Notes under the pieces: model-generated
What the model saw: only the letters and a program-made list of their open reading frames with translations
Database searches by the model: none
What the model was told of the DNA's origin: nothing
Position numbers and translations under genes: made by a program
From: Faecalicoccus sp.
Lineage (GTDB): Bacteria; Bacillota_I; Bacilli_A; Erysipelotrichales; Erysipelotrichaceae
DNA: 14,516 nt
Direction of reading: 5' to 3'
Assembly (NCBI GenBank): GCA_017941505.1
Contig: JAGAWH010000074.1
Span: 1 to 14,516 of the forward strand
Part shown: positions 12,653 through 14,516 of the stretch, one piece after another
How the letters are laid out: the number at the start of each line of letters is the position of its first letter
Numbering within the stretch: the first letter of the stretch is position 1

Positions 12653-14293
12653 CTAAGCTCCTGTTTTATATTCCTTGATCCAGTCTTCTACCGGAGCTTC
12701 CTGAGGGTCGATATAAATTGTTTTATAGGACTGCATTGTCACAAAGCCGATCTTGGATCCGGGAACCTTTTTGATCTGCGAAATCGGACAGTAGTCTACC
12801 GGTACCGAACTGGATTGACTGGATTTGGAAAACCAGGCTGCCAGGTTGGCACACATGCGGATACGTTTTTCATCCGGATCAATCATCTTTAATAAAACAT
12901 GCGAGCCATGATATCCTTTGACATGGAACCAGAGGTCCTGCTTACGGGATAATTGATGAGTAATATAATTATTCTGCAGATTATTTTTACCGATAAAGAT
13001 ATCCGCATCTTCCATATGAAGATGGAGAACATTTGGCTTAGATTTCTTTTTTGCCCGCACCTTTTTCTTATTTGGCATCAATACTCTCTGGTTGATAAGC
13101 TCTTCTCTGATTTCCATGGCATCCTGGTTACTGCAGTAAGAAAGCTGCTGTTCCAGCTGGGTATAGTATTCAATCTCATCTTCACACTGCTTGATCTGTT
13201 CCTTTAGAATATCAATAGACCTTTTTAATTTATGATACTTTTGATAATAACGCCTTGCGTTGTCTTTTAGATCAAAGCGCATATCAATTGGAATAATCAC
13301 ATCTTCGCCTGTCTCAAACGAGGTTAAGGTGACTTTAGGTGCTTTTTGAACCTGCCCCATATAGGCATAGAGTAAATCACCATACTCCCGATAGATAGGA
13401 TAATCGGCTGCCTGAGCTAAGGAGTCTTTTAATTTCGGTAATTTCTTGATGTTCTTATTCTTTTCTTTTTCTACCGTTCTAAACAAATCACCGCACTGCT
13501 CCTTGATTCTTGCCTTCTGCTCATCCTTTTCATAAAGATGGTGTAAGCCTTCCATCAAGCCATAAGTCTTCGGTGTACTGTTTAAATGCTTCAATTCTAT
13601 ACAGTGATAATCCTTTTCATATATATATAAAGTATTGGATTCCATGATTTCTTGAAAGATATCTTCAAATTTTTCGGATTGGCGCATGCGATAGATAAAC
13701 TCTCTTGATAATAAAGGAGAAAAGCCATCGATCTGTTTAACTAATGAAGTTTCCAAATCGATATTTTCAACGTGTTCAGGATTTTGTTTATCCGGCTTAT
13801 CCGGTAGTGTATAAACAGCACCCGGATGAATCAAGCGTTTGGAATTCTCATAAACAGGGATCCGCTTTAATGCATCTACGATAATATTGTCTTCACTTAC
13901 AAGAACAATGTTGGCATATTTTCCCATCACTTCTCCATACAGTTTGAAATGACAGATATCTCCAAACTCATTACGGGAGGTAATATCAAATATCACGATA
14001 CGGTCATATCCGGCCTGATGTACGGAAGTGATAATCGCCTGGGATAGATTTTTTCGTAATACCATCACAAAGTTGCTGGGATCCGATTGGGTGACAGGGG
14101 CACTGTCATATATATAAATACGATTGGTATTGGAATGAACATTAATGATTACACGCTTGGTACCCTGGTTTTGTGTACGAAGGGTTAGGGCAATCTCTTC
14201 ATCGCTGACATTTTGTATCTTGTTGATTTTGCAGGGACACAGTTCATTTAATTGATTGGTAATATTATGAAGTAATAAACCATCTAGTGCCAT
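12653..14293 (-). CDS. rqcH: NFACT family ribosome quality control factor RqcH (FbpA/YloA type)
   Basis: A 546-residue NFACT protein, the bacterial Rqc2/NEMF homologue. It binds stalled 50S subunits carrying peptidyl-tRNA and recruits tRNA-Ala to add alanine tails that mark the chain for degradation. NFACT-N occupies about 1-230, with the functionally essential Asp97-Arg98 pair (in AGYDRIVIFDI) at the same positions as in characterised RqcH, and GEVMGKYANIVLV. Coiled-coil regions are about 255-292 and 343-385, rich in K and E. NFACT-R (DUF814) runs from about 425, with GKNNLQNNYIT (435-445) and WFHVKGYHGSHV (455-466). Older annotations call it fibronectin-binding protein. The start is the ATG at 14293, behind AAAGGAGG (14301-14308); the frame stays open to 14398 but that lies upstream of the promoter. 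Confidence 0.95.
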   Translation of the reverse strand: MALDGLLLHNITNQLNELCPCKINKIQNVSDEEIALTLRTQNQGTKRVIINVHSNTNRIYIYDSAPVTQSDPSNFVMVLRKNLSQAIITSVHQAGYDRIVIFDITSRNEFGDICHFKLYGEVMGKYANIVLVSEDNIIVDALKRIPVYENSKRLIHPGAVYTLPDKPDKQNPEHVENIDLETSLVKQIDGFSPLLSREFIYRMRQSEKFEDIFQEIMESNTLYIYEKDYHCIELKHLNSTPKTYGLMEGLHHLYEKDEQKARIKEQCGDLFRTVEKEKNKNIKKLPKLKDSLAQAADYPIYREYGDLLYAYMGQVQKAPKVTLTSFETGEDVIIPIDMRFDLKDNARRYYQKYHKLKRSIDILKEQIKQCEDEIEYYTQLEQQLSYCSNQDAMEIREELINQRVLMPNKKKVRAKKKSKPNVLHLHMEDADIFIGKNNLQNNYITHQLSRKQDLWFHVKGYHGSHVLLKMIDPDEKRIRMCANLAAWFSKSSQSSSVPVDYCPISQIKKVPGSKIGFVTMQSYKTIYIDPQEAPVEDWIKEYKTGA

Positions 14294-14300
14294 GAGCCTT

Positions 14301-14326
14301 CCTCCTTTTGTCAAAACATTATAACA
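14301..14326 (-). promoter_or_regulatory. extended -10 promoter and ribosome binding site of rqcH
   Basis: On the minus strand TGT plus the perfect TATAAT (plus 14318-14326) forms an extended -10. The -35 position is weak and overlaps the -35 of the divergent promoter. AAAGGAGG (plus 14301-14308) is 7 nt before the ATG. Confidence 0.65.
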
Positions 14327-14344
14327 CAGAAAAACATTTTGACA
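14309..14344. repeat. inverted repeat TGTCAAAA / TTTTGACA around the rqcH -10
   Basis: TGTCAAAA (14309-14316) is exactly mirrored by TTTTGACA (14337-14344) with a 20-bp gap. The left half lies at the likely rqcH transcription start and the right half contains the -35 of the rightward promoter, so a bound dimer could affect both. No known regulator site is recognised. Confidence 0.35.
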
Positions 14345-14367
14345 CTTATAGTGATTTTCCATATAAT
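14339..14367 (+). promoter_or_regulatory. perfect sigma-A consensus promoter, rightward
   Basis: TTGACA (14339-14344), exactly 17 bp, TATAAT (14362-14367). This is a full match to the housekeeping consensus in both boxes and spacing, stronger than any other promoter in the window. It points away from rqcH, with start expected around 14373-14375. Confidence 0.75.
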
Positions 14368-14373
14368 GACTAC

Positions 14374-14506
14374 ACAAAGCCAAACTATTAGATGTCAATA
14401 ATTCTTTTAAATTTCAATGAAATTGGAGTTTTTGATAATAATTGTTTAGCGAATTGTGAGTTTTGAGTGTATGGCTCCAGAAAAATTAGTATATGTACTA
14501 ATTTTT
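14374..14506 (+). ncRNA. candidate small RNA or leader RNA at the right edge
   Basis: From the expected start of the consensus promoter to the hairpin at 14481-14506 is about 133 nt. The only ATG-started frame (14391-14465, 24 codons) has no ribosome binding site. A small palindrome (14410-14424, AATTT/AAATT arms) lies inside. This may be a free small RNA or the 5' leader of a gene beyond the window; I do not recognise a riboswitch class. The existence of the transcript is inferred only from promoter and hairpin. Confidence 0.3.
14481..14506. terminator. AT-rich hairpin, possible bidirectional terminator
   Basis: AAAAATTAGTA (14481-14491) and TACTAATTTTT (14496-14506) pair perfectly over 11 bp with a 4-nt loop. 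The five T are part of the stem, as in bidirectional terminators. It could end the rightward transcript, or a leftward gene lying beyond the window edge. The stem is nearly all A-T, so its strength is uncertain. Confidence 0.5.
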
Positions 14507-14516
14507 AGGCGTACTA

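Noticed and set aside
14294..14398. 35-residue N-terminal extension of RqcH
   Set aside because: It lies upstream of the strong ribosome binding site at 14301-14308 and across the rqcH promoter, and the shorter form places Asp-Arg exactly at 97-98 as in known RqcH.
14391..14465. 24-codon ORF after the consensus promoter
   Set aside because: No ribosome binding site, no recognisable peptide features, and AT-rich chance ORFs of this size are common.

Overview
This is a chromosomal stretch of an AT-rich, low-GC Gram-positive bacterium (Bacillota). The pointers are strong AAGGAGG-type ribosome binding sites, a T-box leader on ileS, long-form HPF, SepF, YlmH and a bacterial NFACT/RqcH protein. 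The gene content would fit Erysipelotrichia or a related lineage, but that placement is inference without a database search. I see no complete mobile element, CRISPR array, prophage, rRNA or tRNA.

Layout. 1-348: a possible 3' end of an unidentified gene, a nested 38-nt hairpin, then upstream sequence with an extended -10 promoter. 349-1023 (+): YgjP/DUF45-type zinc metallopeptidase. 1068-2324 (-): an AroE-AroK fusion (shikimate dehydrogenase plus shikimate kinase), divergent from aroD (2427-3104, +). The two transcription units share a 102-bp promoter region and together encode three consecutive chorismate-pathway steps. 3171-3692 (+): hpf. 3839-5045 (+): sepF and ylmH, overlapping by 29 nt. 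5049-5264: an isoleucine T-box leader, followed by ileS (5287-8016). 8115-8483 (+): yccF. 8546-11461 (+): a cytoplasmic GH2 beta-galactosidase. 11475-12548 (-): a membrane-anchored ApbE flavin transferase, convergent with lacZ and sharing a bidirectional terminator with it. 12653-14293 (-): rqcH. 14294-14516: divergent promoters, one of them a perfect sigma-A consensus firing rightward into a stretch that ends in a hairpin and has no recognisable gene.

How the genes work together. HPF, YlmH and RqcH all act on the ribosome (hibernation and ribosome-associated quality control), and IleS supplies Ile-tRNA under T-box control. SepF links this block to the dcw division neighbourhood, although ylmG and divIVA, usually found between sepF and ileS in Bacillota, are missing here. 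The aro block is a compact biosynthetic module. YccF, LacZ and ApbE stand alone.

Most of the window is ordinary housekeeping sequence and I found no convincing new multi-gene system. The points most worth a second look are the AroE-AroK fusion beside aroD, the perfect promoter and hairpin at the right edge (a candidate small RNA), Gly-to-Trp after KMSKS in IleS, the Asn at the usual galactose/sodium-site Asp of the GH2 enzyme, and the habit of embedding stop codons inside terminator hairpins.
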